A stretch of DNA of 12,760 nucleotides from an uncultured Bacilli bacterium (GCA_947623645.1 CANQHK010000021.1:1-12760); one strand, 5' to 3'; shown: positions 1-7,327, counted from the first letter of the stretch. Translations and numbers: made by a program. Notes: generated by a model not told the origin, from the sequence alone.

Positions 1-1372
1 CTTTGATTCCATCCTTTGGCATGGAAAATGGATTGTGTGTAAAATCATATTTTTCTTGTTCTTCATCATATTCATACATTGGAAAATCGTGAATAATACA
101 AAATGCATACTGACTTTCATCGATTAGTCCGGCCTTTTTTCCTATCGCATCCCGCATAAGTCCAGCATAGGACAAAGCTTTTTTCTTATTTCTGTCTGCA
201 ATAAAGAATAAAACGGAATTTACTTTCATCGATAATTCTTCGATTAAAGATTTTCTTTCTTCTTCGCTTAAAAATTTATCGATTGGTCCTTTTAAAGTTC
301 CATCTTCCATCAACGTTATATAGCCAATTCCTGGCATTCCAATTGAAGTTGCATAATCGACAATTTCATTGAACCAAGAGTTGGAATTACTTCCGATTTC
401 ATCGACAACAATTCCTTCAATCGTCGAATCAACAAATGGTTTAAACGTAGTGTTTTCTAAAAGTTTCGTAATATCTTGAATGATTAATGGGTTTCTTAGA
501 TCAGGTTTATCTGTTCCATATTTTTGCATAGAGTCCCAGTAAGAAATTCTTGGGAAAGGACTTTCTTTGATTGTTTTACAACCATAATTTTTAAAAGTTT
601 CGTAAAAGATTTCTTCTCCAATTTCTAAAATATCTTCTTCTTCCGCAAAAGACATTTCAAAATCCAATTGGTAAAATTCTCCGTAAAGACGATCGCTTCT
701 TGCATCTTCATCCCGGAAACAAGGGGCAATTTGAAAATATTTATCCATTCCTCCAACCATTAAAAGTTGTTTAAAAATTTGAGGAGCTTGTGGTAAAACA
801 TAAAATTTACCGTGATATTTTCTACTAGGGACAATAAATTCTCTGGCTCCTTCGGGAGAAGAAGCTGAAAGAATTGGCGTTTGAATTTCATGAAATCCTA
901 ATTGTTTCATTTTACTTCTTAAAAAATCGATGATTTCTTCCCGAAATAAAATATTCTCTTTTACTTTTTGGTTTCTTAAATCAAGATAACGATAACGAAG
1001 GCGAACATCTTCAGAAACATTTCTACTGGTAATGACTTCAAAAGGAAGTTCATTTTTTGCTTTACTTAAAACATTCATACTTTCTACTAAAAGTTCAATT
1101 GTTCCTGTTGGGATTTTTTCATTGATGGTTTCTTCATCTCTTTTTCGAATGGTTCCCATCATCGTTACGACACTTTCTCTTGTTAAATGATCAAAGAGAT
1201 GTTCATCATTACTTACGGTTTGAAGAGTTCCTTCAATGTCCCTTACATCGACAAAAATAACTCCCCCATGATCTCGTATATTTTCTACCCAACCGGAGAC
1301 CGTTACCTTTTTTCCAATCATGTCTTCCGTTAGTTTTCCACACATTTCACTTCGATATTGATTTTTTTTCAT
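1..1372 (-). CDS. aspS: Aspartyl-tRNA synthetase, probably non-discriminating, 3' end beyond window
   Basis: Class II aminoacyl-tRNA synthetase that charges tRNA(Asp) and, by inference here, also tRNA(Asn) with aspartate in the cytoplasm. About 457 codons are present; bacterial AspRS is usually near 590 residues, so roughly 130 C-terminal residues, including motif 3, lie off the left edge. Visible are the N-terminal OB-fold anticodon-binding domain (GWVENIRDHGGVIFVDVRD, near residues 27-45), the RYRYLDLR segment, and motif 2 (FRDEDARSDR followed by GEFYQLDFEMSF). His35 in RDHGG aligns with His31 of Pseudomonas aeruginosa AspRS, which is associated with non-discriminating enzymes; discriminating E. 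coli AspRS has Leu there. The start ATG overlaps the gatB TGA (ATGA), with AGAGGA upstream, suggesting translational coupling. It is the last visible gene of the gatCAB operon. Confidence 0.95.
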   Translation of the reverse strand, partial: MKKNQYRSEMCGKLTEDMIGKKVTVSGWVENIRDHGGVIFVDVRDIEGTLQTVSNDEHLFDHLTRESVVTMMGTIRKRDEETINEKIPTGTIELLVESMNVLSKAKNELPFEVITSRNVSEDVRLRYRYLDLRNQKVKENILFREEIIDFLRSKMKQLGFHEIQTPILSASSPEGAREFIVPSRKYHGKFYVLPQAPQIFKQLLMVGGMDKYFQIAPCFRDEDARSDRLYGEFYQLDFEMSFAEEEDILEIGEEIFYETFKNYGCKTIKESPFPRISYWDSMQKYGTDKPDLRNPLIIQDITKLLENTTFKPFVDSTIEGIVVDEIGSNSNSWFNEIVDYATSIGMPGIGYITLMEDGTLKGPIDKFLSEEERKSLIEELSMKVNSVLFFIADRNKKKALSYAGLMRDAIGKKAGLIDESQYAFCIIHDFPMYEYDEEQEKYDFTHNPFSMPKDGIK

Positions 1373-2805
1373 CTGTTTTTCCTCTTTTCTAATTCTTGTT
1401 TAATCATTTCTAAAGCAATCTTCGGATCTGCTTGGCGACGGGATTTCTGCATTACTTTTCCAACAAAGAAATTGGCAATATAATCTTTTCCTTCTTCTAC
1501 GTATTGCCTTACCTGTTCTGGATTTTCTTCGATTGCTTCTTGGGCATAGTTTAAAATAACATTTTGATCTTCAATTTTTTCTAAGTGATTTTCTTCGATA
1601 ATTTCGATTGGATTTCTTTTTTCTTTGATGGCTTGATAAATAATTTTCTTGCCATGGTCCATCGATAATTTATTGTTATCGACAAGATTTATTACATCTG
1701 CTAACATTTTTGGAGTTAAGAAAAATTCTTCTAAAGAAATTTCTAATTTATTAAGAGATGCTAAAACTAAAGAAATTACCCAGCTACTTGCAGATTTATA
1801 AGATGCACCGTTTTTAATTACTTCTTCAAAATAATCAGAAATCTTTTTTTCTTTTACTAAGATGGTTGCATCATATCTACTTAAACCATATTCTTCCATG
1901 TATTTATTCATTCGAGAAAAAGCAAGGGGTGGGATTTCTTGTCGAATTTCTTCTAAAAATTCTTTGGTTATTTTTACTGGAGGAATATTGGGTTCCACAA
2001 AATATTTGTAGTCAATAGCGTCGACTTTTTCTCGCATGGAGAACGTCTTTCCTGTTGTATCATCAAATCTTCTTGTTTCTTGAACTACTTTTTCTCCATG
2101 GTCCAACACTTCATTTTGACGTTTTATTTCATATTCGATGGCATCGTGAACATTGGAAAAAGAATTAATATTTTTCATTTCTACTTTGGTTCCGAGCTTG
2201 GTTTCTCCTTCTTCCTTTAAAGAAATGTTTACATCGCATCGCATTTGTCCTTTATCACTTGCTGCTTCACTAACTTCCAAATATAAGAACACACTTCTTA
2301 AAGTTTCTAGGAACGCTACTGCTTCATCACTGGATTCGATACAAGGCTCTGTTACAATTTCCATTAAAGGAATTCCACTTCGATTGTAGTCGATTAAAGA
2401 AAAATTATTGTAGTGTTCTAGTGAAGCTGTATCTTCTTCTAAGTGAAGTTGATGGATTTCTACTCTTTTGACTTTGTCTTCTACATAAAAATCTAAGTAT
2501 CCTCTTACACCACAAGGTTTCGTTACTTGCGTAATTTGGTAACCTTTCGGAAGATCGGGATAGAAATAGTTTTTGCGATCGAAGATTACTTCATCGGGGT
2601 TTTCACAGTGAAGAGCCATTGCTGTTTTTAAAGCTTTTCTTACTGCTTCTTTATTTGCAACCGGTAAAATTCCAGGAAGCCCTAAATCAACGGGAGATAC
2701 ATGGATGTTGGGAGTCATTGTATATTCGTTGGGACTTGCAGAAAAGTTTTTCGAGTGGGTCATAACTTCACAGTGAACTTCCAGTCCAATTACTACTTTT
2801 CGCAT
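1369..2805 (-). CDS. gatB: Asp/Glu-tRNA(Asn/Gln) amidotransferase subunit B
   Basis: GatB is the tRNA-binding, kinase/transamidase subunit of GatCAB. It phosphorylates the side chain of misacylated Asp-tRNA(Asn) or Glu-tRNA(Gln) and replaces it with an amide, using ammonia delivered from GatA. The protein is 478 residues, normal for the family. Hallmarks are GLEVH at 7-11, LGLPGILPV near 41-49, FYPDLPKGYQITQ near 81-93, HLEED at 121-125 (the Mg/ATP site region) and DYNRSGIPLMEIVTEP at 139-154. The C-terminal third, rich in helices, matches the YqeY-like tRNA-binding tail. The cysteines that bind zinc in some GatB proteins are serine or aspartate here (FSASPNE, VSPVDLG), so a zinc knuckle is probably absent, as in several Bacilli. 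The start is supported by AGGAGGA lying inside the end of gatA; the two genes overlap by 13 bases. Confidence 0.97.
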   Translation of the reverse strand: MRKVVIGLEVHCEVMTHSKNFSASPNEYTMTPNIHVSPVDLGLPGILPVANKEAVRKALKTAMALHCENPDEVIFDRKNYFYPDLPKGYQITQVTKPCGVRGYLDFYVEDKVKRVEIHQLHLEEDTASLEHYNNFSLIDYNRSGIPLMEIVTEPCIESSDEAVAFLETLRSVFLYLEVSEAASDKGQMRCDVNISLKEEGETKLGTKVEMKNINSFSNVHDAIEYEIKRQNEVLDHGEKVVQETRRFDDTTGKTFSMREKVDAIDYKYFVEPNIPPVKITKEFLEEIRQEIPPLAFSRMNKYMEEYGLSRYDATILVKEKKISDYFEEVIKNGASYKSASSWVISLVLASLNKLEISLEEFFLTPKMLADVINLVDNNKLSMDHGKKIIYQAIKEKRNPIEIIEENHLEKIEDQNVILNYAQEAIEENPEQVRQYVEEGKDYIANFFVGKVMQKSRRQADPKIALEMIKQELEKRKNR

Positions 2806-4241
2806 CGTGCTTCCTCCTTTATTTTTTGAAAGTTTAGTTTCTTTTCAATTTGATGAGCGATATTTAAAACGACATCATCTTCTAAAACTCTTCCTGTAAT
2901 ATTAATCGCAACAGGCATTTGATGAACGATTCCACTTGGAATGGTAATCGATGGGAATCCTCCAAAGTTTCCAATTGCCATATGGTTTTCTAAAATTAAG
3001 TAAGCATCGGATAAAGCATCGCTTGCATCTTCAAAATGGGGTGCAATTCCTCCACTTGCTGGCATAATTAAACCATCGTACGTTTGAAAAAGTTCCGTCA
3101 TTTTATCGACAATGAGACGTCTTACTCTTCCGGCATTTAGGAATAATTTTTCTTGGTTTTCTTTTTGTAAAATATAACTTCCTAAGATAAATCTTCTTTT
3201 GATGAGTTCCGAAAATCCTTTGGTTCTGGCATCCATCATGATTTCATCTGGAGTATCCCCTTCTCCTCGAGGTCCGAACTGAATTCCTGTTAAGTTGGCA
3301 TTGTTCGACGTTGCTTCTGCACAAGAGATGGTCATATAGGCAGGATAGATAGCCGTCAATAAATTTTTATCAAAATCGACTTCTTCTACTTCAATTCCAA
3401 GGGTTTTAATTTTTTCGATGGTTTCATGAAATTTTGTTAATGTTTCTGTTAAAATTGGGTCTTTTTTATCTTGATAGTAACTTGGATTGGTTACGTCTTT
3501 AAAATAGAAGAGTTTTCTTCCTGTTACGTCATTTTCAAGTGTTTCGGTATATTTTTTACCATCGTCTTCCAGAGTCGTCATATCCATTTTATCTGGCCCT
3601 TTTAGAATATCCGTTAAAATTGCTGCGTCTTCTGTCGTGTTCGTGAAGTATGCAACGTGATCCATGGAGGATGCAAAAGCAAAAAGACCATAACGAGAAA
3701 TTCTTCCATAGGTAGGTTTAAATCCAACGACTCCTCCGTAACTTGCTGGTTTTCGAACAGAATCTCCTGTATCACTTCCAATTGCAAAAGGCGTAATTCC
3801 TGCAACAACGGATGCACAACTTCCGGCACTGCTCCCTCCAATTAAACGAGATGGATCCAAAGGATTTCGTACAACTCCGGTGTGTCCAGTGGTTCCGGTT
3901 CCTCCCATAGCAAGTTCATCCATCGTCGTTTTCCCAAGTAAAACAGCTCCACTTGCTTTTAATTTTTTATAAACGGTCGCATCATATACAGGAACATAAT
4001 CTTTTAAAATGTTAGAGCTTGCTGTTGTTAAGATTCCTTTTGTTGAAAAATTATCTTTTAAACCATAAGGAATTCCCTTTAAAATGGAGTTTCCTTCTTG
4101 TTCTTCTTTTTCTTCTAAAACCGTTACATAGGCATTGATTTCTTTATTTTCGAGAATTTTCTTTCTTGCTTCTTGGAATAATTCCTCCGAAGTTACTTTT
4201 CCATCATCTAATTCTTTTCGATAACTTTTTATTGTCTTCAT
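2793..4241 (-). CDS. gatA: Asp/Glu-tRNA(Asn/Gln) amidotransferase subunit A (glutaminase)
   Basis: GatA is the amidase-signature glutaminase of GatCAB and releases ammonia that travels to the GatB active site. The protein has 482 residues, standard length. The Lys-cisSer-Ser triad can be placed as Lys62 (GIPYGLKDNF), Ser137 (GGSSAGS) and Ser161 (SDTGDSVRKPA). The spacings of 75 and 24 residues match those of Staphylococcus aureus GatA (K79, S154, S178). The nucleophile motif reads GDSVRKPA instead of the common GGSIRQPA, and the next signature reads SSMDHVAYFT where most bacteria have a DQ-type motif. From memory these variants resemble Mollicutes and some clostridial GatA proteins. The catalytic serine is intact, so activity is expected. 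The start shares one base with the gatC stop (TAATG), with GGTGGTGGA upstream; the stop is TAG. Confidence 0.97.
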   Translation of the reverse strand: MKTIKSYRKELDDGKVTSEELFQEARKKILENKEINAYVTVLEEKEEQEGNSILKGIPYGLKDNFSTKGILTTASSNILKDYVPVYDATVYKKLKASGAVLLGKTTMDELAMGGTGTTGHTGVVRNPLDPSRLIGGSSAGSCASVVAGITPFAIGSDTGDSVRKPASYGGVVGFKPTYGRISRYGLFAFASSMDHVAYFTNTTEDAAILTDILKGPDKMDMTTLEDDGKKYTETLENDVTGRKLFYFKDVTNPSYYQDKKDPILTETLTKFHETIEKIKTLGIEVEEVDFDKNLLTAIYPAYMTISCAEATSNNANLTGIQFGPRGEGDTPDEIMMDARTKGFSELIKRRFILGSYILQKENQEKLFLNAGRVRRLIVDKMTELFQTYDGLIMPASGGIAPHFEDASDALSDAYLILENHMAIGNFGGFPSITIPSGIVHQMPVAINITGRVLEDDVVLNIAHQIEKKLNFQKIKEEARCEK

Positions 4242-4537
4242 TATTCCACCACCTTTGGTAATTTCACTTGATCATGAACGTTGTGTTTACTATTTTTTAA
4301 GACATTCCCTACACTTAAAACAACATCTTCCTCTACTTTATCTTCTCTTAATTTTGCAGTTTCATGAACATAGGGAAACGTCATCGGTGTGACATTTTTT
4401 AAGTCTGGAATCTGGGCAATACGATCCATATTTTTTAAAATTACATCAAACTCTTTTTGTAATGTTTCATACTCTTCATCATTCATGTCAAACATTAACT
4501 TTCCTGCTAATTTCTTTAAATATTCTTTTTCAATCAT
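4241..4537 (-). CDS. gatC: Asp/Glu-tRNA(Asn/Gln) amidotransferase subunit C
   Basis: GatC is the small subunit that wraps around GatA and GatB and stabilises the complex. The 98-residue length and pattern fit: an N-terminal helical half (EYLKKLAGKLMFDMNDEE), a middle helix with ILKNMDRIAQIPDLKNVTP, then the MTFPYVHETAKLREDKVEE segment and a C-terminal tail ending VKLPKVVE. It is the first gene of the operon and is preceded by a GGAGG ribosome site (4546-4550), 8 bases from the ATG. That site lies directly downstream of the T-box terminator, so its transcription depends on antitermination. The stop codon TAA overlaps the gatA start by one base, consistent with stoichiometric coupled synthesis of the heterotrimer. 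Confidence 0.96.
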   Translation of the reverse strand: MIEKEYLKKLAGKLMFDMNDEEYETLQKEFDVILKNMDRIAQIPDLKNVTPMTFPYVHETAKLREDKVEEDVVLSVGNVLKNSKHNVHDQVKLPKVVE

Positions 4538-4554
4538 TTTTTATTCCTCCAAAC

Positions 4555-4595
4555 AAAAAGCCAAGAACTTATCCCTATTGGGACGAATTCTTGGC
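4555..4595 (-). terminator. T-box regulated intrinsic terminator
   Basis: On the minus strand GCCAAGAA pairs with UUCUUGGC (8 bp). After a small internal mismatch UCCC pairs with GGGA around an AAUA loop, and the structure is followed by UUUUUG. It starts just after the T-box sequence and ends before the gatC ribosome site, the expected place for the terminator that competes with the antiterminator. Confidence 0.93.
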
Positions 4596-4801
4596 GAGTC
4601 CGCGGTACCACCCAAATTATTACAAAGAAACTCTTTGTAATCTCTTCCTTTTGATAACGGAAAAACTTCCGACCTAGTCTACTTTTTTCATTTCTTTAGG
4701 CACATCCGAGATGTTCTTCATAAGTCTTTTTATTAGGTTTCCACCCTCCCTAACTCTCTTTTAAAAAGATGCTTATTACTGCTTCTCTTCTCTTGTTTTC
4801 G
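4555..4801 (-). promoter_or_regulatory. T-box riboswitch leader of gatCAB-aspS, Asn (AAC) and possibly Glu (GAA) specifier
   Basis: This leader occupies most of the 370-base gap between gatC and the upstream gene. Read on the minus strand it holds a Stem I region with an AGAGAG element and a GGGUGG-containing distal loop closed by UUAGG/CCUAA, then a specifier segment UGAAGAACAUC (about 4710-4720). A stem-loop follows (4658-4671), then a perfect 10-bp stem (4619-4641), then the diagnostic T-box GGGUGGUACCGCGG (4600-4613). Comparison with the B. subtilis glyQS pattern GAA-N-codon-A places the specifier as AAC (4713-4715, Asn). GAA (4714-4716, Glu) overlaps it by a one-base shift. Uncharged tRNA should stabilise the antiterminator and switch on gatCAB-aspS. 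The specifier was placed by eye and not by covariation. The T-box class call is firm; the start is the predicted transcription start. Confidence 0.93.
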
Positions 4802-4807
4802 TAATCA

Positions 4808-4836
4808 AGAATACCACCATATTCCTTATTTGTCAA
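4808..4836 (-). promoter_or_regulatory. Promoter of the gatCAB-aspS T-box transcript
   Basis: A perfect -35 box TTGACA (4831-4836) lies 17 bases from a -10 box TATTCT (4808-4813), a housekeeping sigma-A type promoter reading leftwards. The predicted start near 4801 gives a leader of about 264 bases before the gatC ATG. The upstream flank is the T-run of the preceding operon's terminator, so the two signals abut. Confidence 0.85.
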
Positions 4837-4876
4837 GAAAAAAAGATGGATTTTCTATTAACAGTATATCCATCTT
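4837..4876 (-). terminator. Intrinsic terminator after the 3D/acidic-protein operon
   Basis: On the minus strand, 31 bases past the stop codon, AAGAUGGAU (4868-4876) pairs perfectly with AUCCAUCUU (4843-4851) across a 16-base loop and is followed by a run of U. It separates this operon from the gatCAB promoter that begins immediately downstream. The opposite strand also has a T-rich flank, so weak bidirectional action is possible. Confidence 0.85.
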
Positions 4877-4907
4877 TCTTTTATTTTATGAAAATTTTAT
4901 CAAGTTT

Positions 4908-6488
4908 TTATTTTTTTAGGCGTTTTTGTTTTTTGTCATAATCTTTTTCTAATTTATCAATCATTGTTGAGATTGATGGATCATAGAAGAATCGAGTATA
5001 ATAGTCAACTCCTGCAATATAATCATCTCTTGTTTCTACATCAGAAGATTTAAAATTATTATATTGACTTGCAATGAACTCGCTAGTTGTTTTGTATGAT
5101 GCTGGAATCATTTGTTCTTGAACAAGTTTTGTTGCATTCATTTTTGCGGTTTGATTATAAATTGTTTCATCGTCTTCTTCTAATTGTCCTCTAATTTGTT
5201 GTTGTCTAGCAATAATTCTATCAACACCTGGAAGACCTAATACAAATTCAAGTTGTTGTTTCATTTCTTTTAATTCTTGTTCTGCTTTTGATAATCTTTC
5301 TTCTACAAGAGATGGCTCTTTAGTCGTTGGGACAGGAGAAGGTTGTTTAACAGTTGTTGTTTCTTCGATTTTTGGTGTTTCTTCTCTTTTTGGTGGTTCT
5401 TCAAAAATTAGTTCTTCAGAAATTGTTTTTTCTTCTCTTTTTGGAGGTTCTTCCAAAAATTCTATAAAAATTGGTTTTTCTGCTTTTTTTGGGCGTTCTT
5501 CAAAAATTAGTTCTTCAGAAATTGTTTTTTCTTCTCTTTTTGGAGGTTCTTCAAAAATTAGTTCTTCTGCTGCTATTTTTTCTTTTTTTCCTGTAGCCTT
5601 TTTAAAGTTTTCTACTTCTCTTTTAATTGCTTCTTGTTCTTGTAATTTTTCAACTGATTTCGTATTTTCCATTTCTTGTTCTCCTACTTTATTTTTTAAA
5701 TTATTTACATTCGAATACGTTTCTTTTTTGTCTTGTTCTTGAGTATCATCAAGTTCAATCTTAGCAATTTCTTCTTTTAATACTTCTTGAGCTGTTTTTT
5801 CTTCATTAGCAATTATTTTTTCAGAATTTTCTAATTTTAATTCTTCTTCCTGCAATTCTTCTGTTTCTTCCTTTTCTTCTGTTTCTTCTTTTTCCTTTTG
5901 GAATTTATTTTGAATCAATCCTTTGATTCTTCCAAAAAAGCTAATTTTTGTTTCTGGTTTTTCTGCTTCTTCTACTTCTACTACTTCTTCTTCCTCTGTT
6001 TCTGCTTGACTTTCTTGTTCGTCATTGGAAACTTCTGTTGATTCTGTTCCTTCAAAAGTTTCCTTTACTTCTGGATCATCTAAATCGAAATCGGAAAAAT
6101 AGCGAAAGAATCTTTTGATTTTTGTGAAAATCGTTGGTTTTACAACTATTTCATCTAATTCATCCATGGAAATTTCTTCGATTTCTTCTAAATTAGAATC
6201 ATTTTGTTCTTCCTCATTTTTTACTTCTTCGTTTTCTTCTAAAGTGCTTGTATCTTCTTTTTGGTTTTCTTGATTTTCAGCATATTCATAAGCTAAATCT
6301 AATAAATGAGCTTTATATGCATAAATTTGTTCTGCTTTCGATTTCTCATATTCTTCGTCTGTTTCGTTTTCTTTTCTAGCGTTATAAACGAAAGGCATTT
6401 TTCCTTCTAATTGGTAAACTAAATAATTTACGTAATCTCTTTTACTTTCTCCTGGTTCTTGTTTTCTTAAGTCCATTTCTTCAAACAT
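4908..6488 (-). CDS. Unrecognised acidic, low-complexity protein with EELIFEEPPKREE repeats
   Basis: I do not recognise this 526-residue protein. It has no signal peptide or membrane span, so it is probably cytoplasmic. In order: a helical N-terminal domain (about 1-72); a long Glu/Lys-rich disordered stretch; two similar short amphipathic, basic-aromatic segments at 118-134 (TIFTKIKRFFRYFSDF) and 181-198 (KISFFGRIKGLIQNKFQ); four imperfect 16-17 residue repeats of the type EELIFEEPPKREEKTIS at 307-373; a Pro/Thr linker; a coiled-coil segment (395-415); and a folded-looking C-terminal domain (416-526) containing LEFVLGLPGVDRIIARQQQ and a Tyr/Phe-rich stretch YYTRFFYDPS. It starts 13 bases after the 3D-domain gene with AGGAGG at good spacing, so the two are co-transcribed. 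A membrane-recruited scaffold is conceivable, but no function is assigned. Confidence 0.85.
   Translation of the reverse strand: MFEEMDLRKQEPGESKRDYVNYLVYQLEGKMPFVYNARKENETDEEYEKSKAEQIYAYKAHLLDLAYEYAENQENQKEDTSTLEENEEVKNEEEQNDSNLEEIEEISMDELDEIVVKPTIFTKIKRFFRYFSDFDLDDPEVKETFEGTESTEVSNDEQESQAETEEEEVVEVEEAEKPETKISFFGRIKGLIQNKFQKEKEETEEKEETEELQEEELKLENSEKIIANEEKTAQEVLKEEIAKIELDDTQEQDKKETYSNVNNLKNKVGEQEMENTKSVEKLQEQEAIKREVENFKKATGKKEKIAAEELIFEEPPKREEKTISEELIFEERPKKAEKPIFIEFLEEPPKREEKTISEELIFEEPPKREETPKIEETTTVKQPSPVPTTKEPSLVEERLSKAEQELKEMKQQLEFVLGLPGVDRIIARQQQIRGQLEEDDETIYNQTAKMNATKLVQEQMIPASYKTTSEFIASQYNNFKSSDVETRDDYIAGVDYYTRFFYDPSISTMIDKLEKDYDKKQKRLKK
5396..5552 (-). repeat. Two exact 58-base direct repeats, 99 bases apart, within the acidic protein gene
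   Basis: Positions 5396-5453 and 5495-5552 are identical over 58 bases. The 99-base offset equals 33 codons, or two of the 16-17 residue protein repeats, so the repeat block probably grew by in-frame duplication of a double unit. The two outer half-units have drifted (EERPKKAEKPI and IEFLEEPPKREE). The wider protein-repeat zone spans about 5380-5580. Confidence 0.9.
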
Positions 6489-6501
6489 TTTTTACTCCTC
6501 C

Positions 6502-7092
6502 TTAATATCCTATTCGTAATACTTCTACTGTTGCGTTTTTGATAACTCCTAACTGATAAGCTTGTTGTTCACTTTCACACACTACGTCTAGTAAATATTT
6601 TCTACCAAAACCAATGGCTCCTCCTCGGTCTAAAACAATGGCATGCATAACTTTTGTTCCACTTTGAATACGAAGAACCGTACCAAATGGAAGTTTACTA
6701 TCTGCTGCTACAATATGAAGAGTTCCATAGGTTTTATCATAGTAGTAAATATTTTCTTCGATGTTATATCCGGTTGCAGTTTTTCCGTTACATCCACGAC
6801 AATCGGATGCATAATAACTGATGTTTCCTGTATAAGTTGCTTGTACTACTTCGTTCGATGTATCTTTTGTTACTGGCTTTACAACCGGTTTCTTGACGGT
6901 TGCTTTTGGTACTTTGATAATTCTTGGTGTTGATGGAAGTACAGCGCTCGATACAAAAACTGCATAACCTTTTTTGTTTTGAAGCTTTCGTTCTTCTTGT
7001 ATACTTTCTCTAAGTCCCATAAAACTTACAATTGTAAGTACAAGACACATGATGTTGATTCCTCTGAAAGCATACTTTTTATATGTTTTCAT
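6502..7092 (-). CDS. Membrane-anchored 3D-domain protein (putative cell-wall lytic enzyme)
   Basis: A 196-residue protein with a hydrophobic segment at about 11-28 after a basic N-terminus, reading as an uncleaved signal anchor. A Lys/Pro/Val-rich linker (57-78) leads to an extracellular C-terminal 3D (Asp-Asp-Asp) double-psi beta-barrel domain at about 85-196. The signature is clear: SYYASDCRGCNGKTATG (92-108), then three conserved-type aspartates at D131 (AADSKLPFGT), D155 (LDRGGAIGFG) and D169 (LLDV). Proteins with this domain, such as B. subtilis YocH, YabE and YuiC, are muralytic (lytic transglycosylase-like) enzymes acting on peptidoglycan; several act in stationary phase or around spore resuscitation. 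No LysM or G5 domain is present. It is the first gene of an operon with the acidic repeat protein; AGAGGGGG precedes the ATG. Confidence 0.9.
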   Translation of the reverse strand: MKTYKKYAFRGINIMCLVLTIVSFMGLRESIQEERKLQNKKGYAVFVSSAVLPSTPRIIKVPKATVKKPVVKPVTKDTSNEVVQATYTGNISYYASDCRGCNGKTATGYNIEENIYYYDKTYGTLHIVAADSKLPFGTVLRIQSGTKVMHAIVLDRGGAIGFGRKYLLDVVCESEQQAYQLGVIKNATVEVLRIGY

Positions 7093-7118
7093 AGTCCCCC
7101 TCTTTCAAAACGAGTATT

Positions 7119-7147
7119 ATTATACCACAATTCTTTGTAAAATGCAA
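7119..7147 (-). promoter_or_regulatory. Promoter of the 3D-domain / acidic protein operon
   Basis: A -10 box TATAAT (7119-7124) lies 17 bases from a -35 box TTGCAT (7142-7147), reading leftwards, with a leader of about 20 bases before the ATG at 7092. This is a sigma-A type promoter. A 6-bp inverted repeat GGATTT-gag-AAATCC (7160-7174) sits just upstream and could be an operator or chance. Confidence 0.8.
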
Positions 7148-7327
7148 GTTTTTTCTGTCGGATTTGAGAAATCCCTTGATTTATAAGGCTTTTCTTTCTA
7201 TATTTTATAGGATTTATTTTCTTTTTTCTATCTCAAATAGAGAGCTACTACCTTATTTTATTCCTTACAAAAGTATAAAATTCTTCTAGGTAAGTGCCGA
7301 GCACCAAAAGATAAATGCTGAATACAC

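Noticed and set aside
1369..1372. Mycoplasma-type code with TGA as Trp
   Set aside because: TGA terminates gatB exactly at the aspS start, and Trp codons in the intact genes are TGG.
2153..2389. Plus-strand ORF of 78 codons
   Set aside because: Lies wholly antisense inside gatB, with no ribosome site; its residues mirror the codon composition of the opposite strand.
3614..3845. ORFs on both strands inside gatA
   Set aside because: Shadows of the highly conserved amidase-signature region of gatA in other frames.
4389..4677. Two overlapping plus-strand ORFs across gatC and its leader
   Set aside because: They read antisense through gatC and the T-box structures; no start signal, and the region is explained by the riboswitch.
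5380..5580. CRISPR-like regular repeats
   Set aside because: The repeats are in-frame protein repeats without unique spacers, and the unit boundaries follow codons.
6643..6933. Plus-strand ORF of 96 codons rich in Cys, Ile and Phe
   Set aside because: Antisense of the 3D-domain gene, without a ribosome site.
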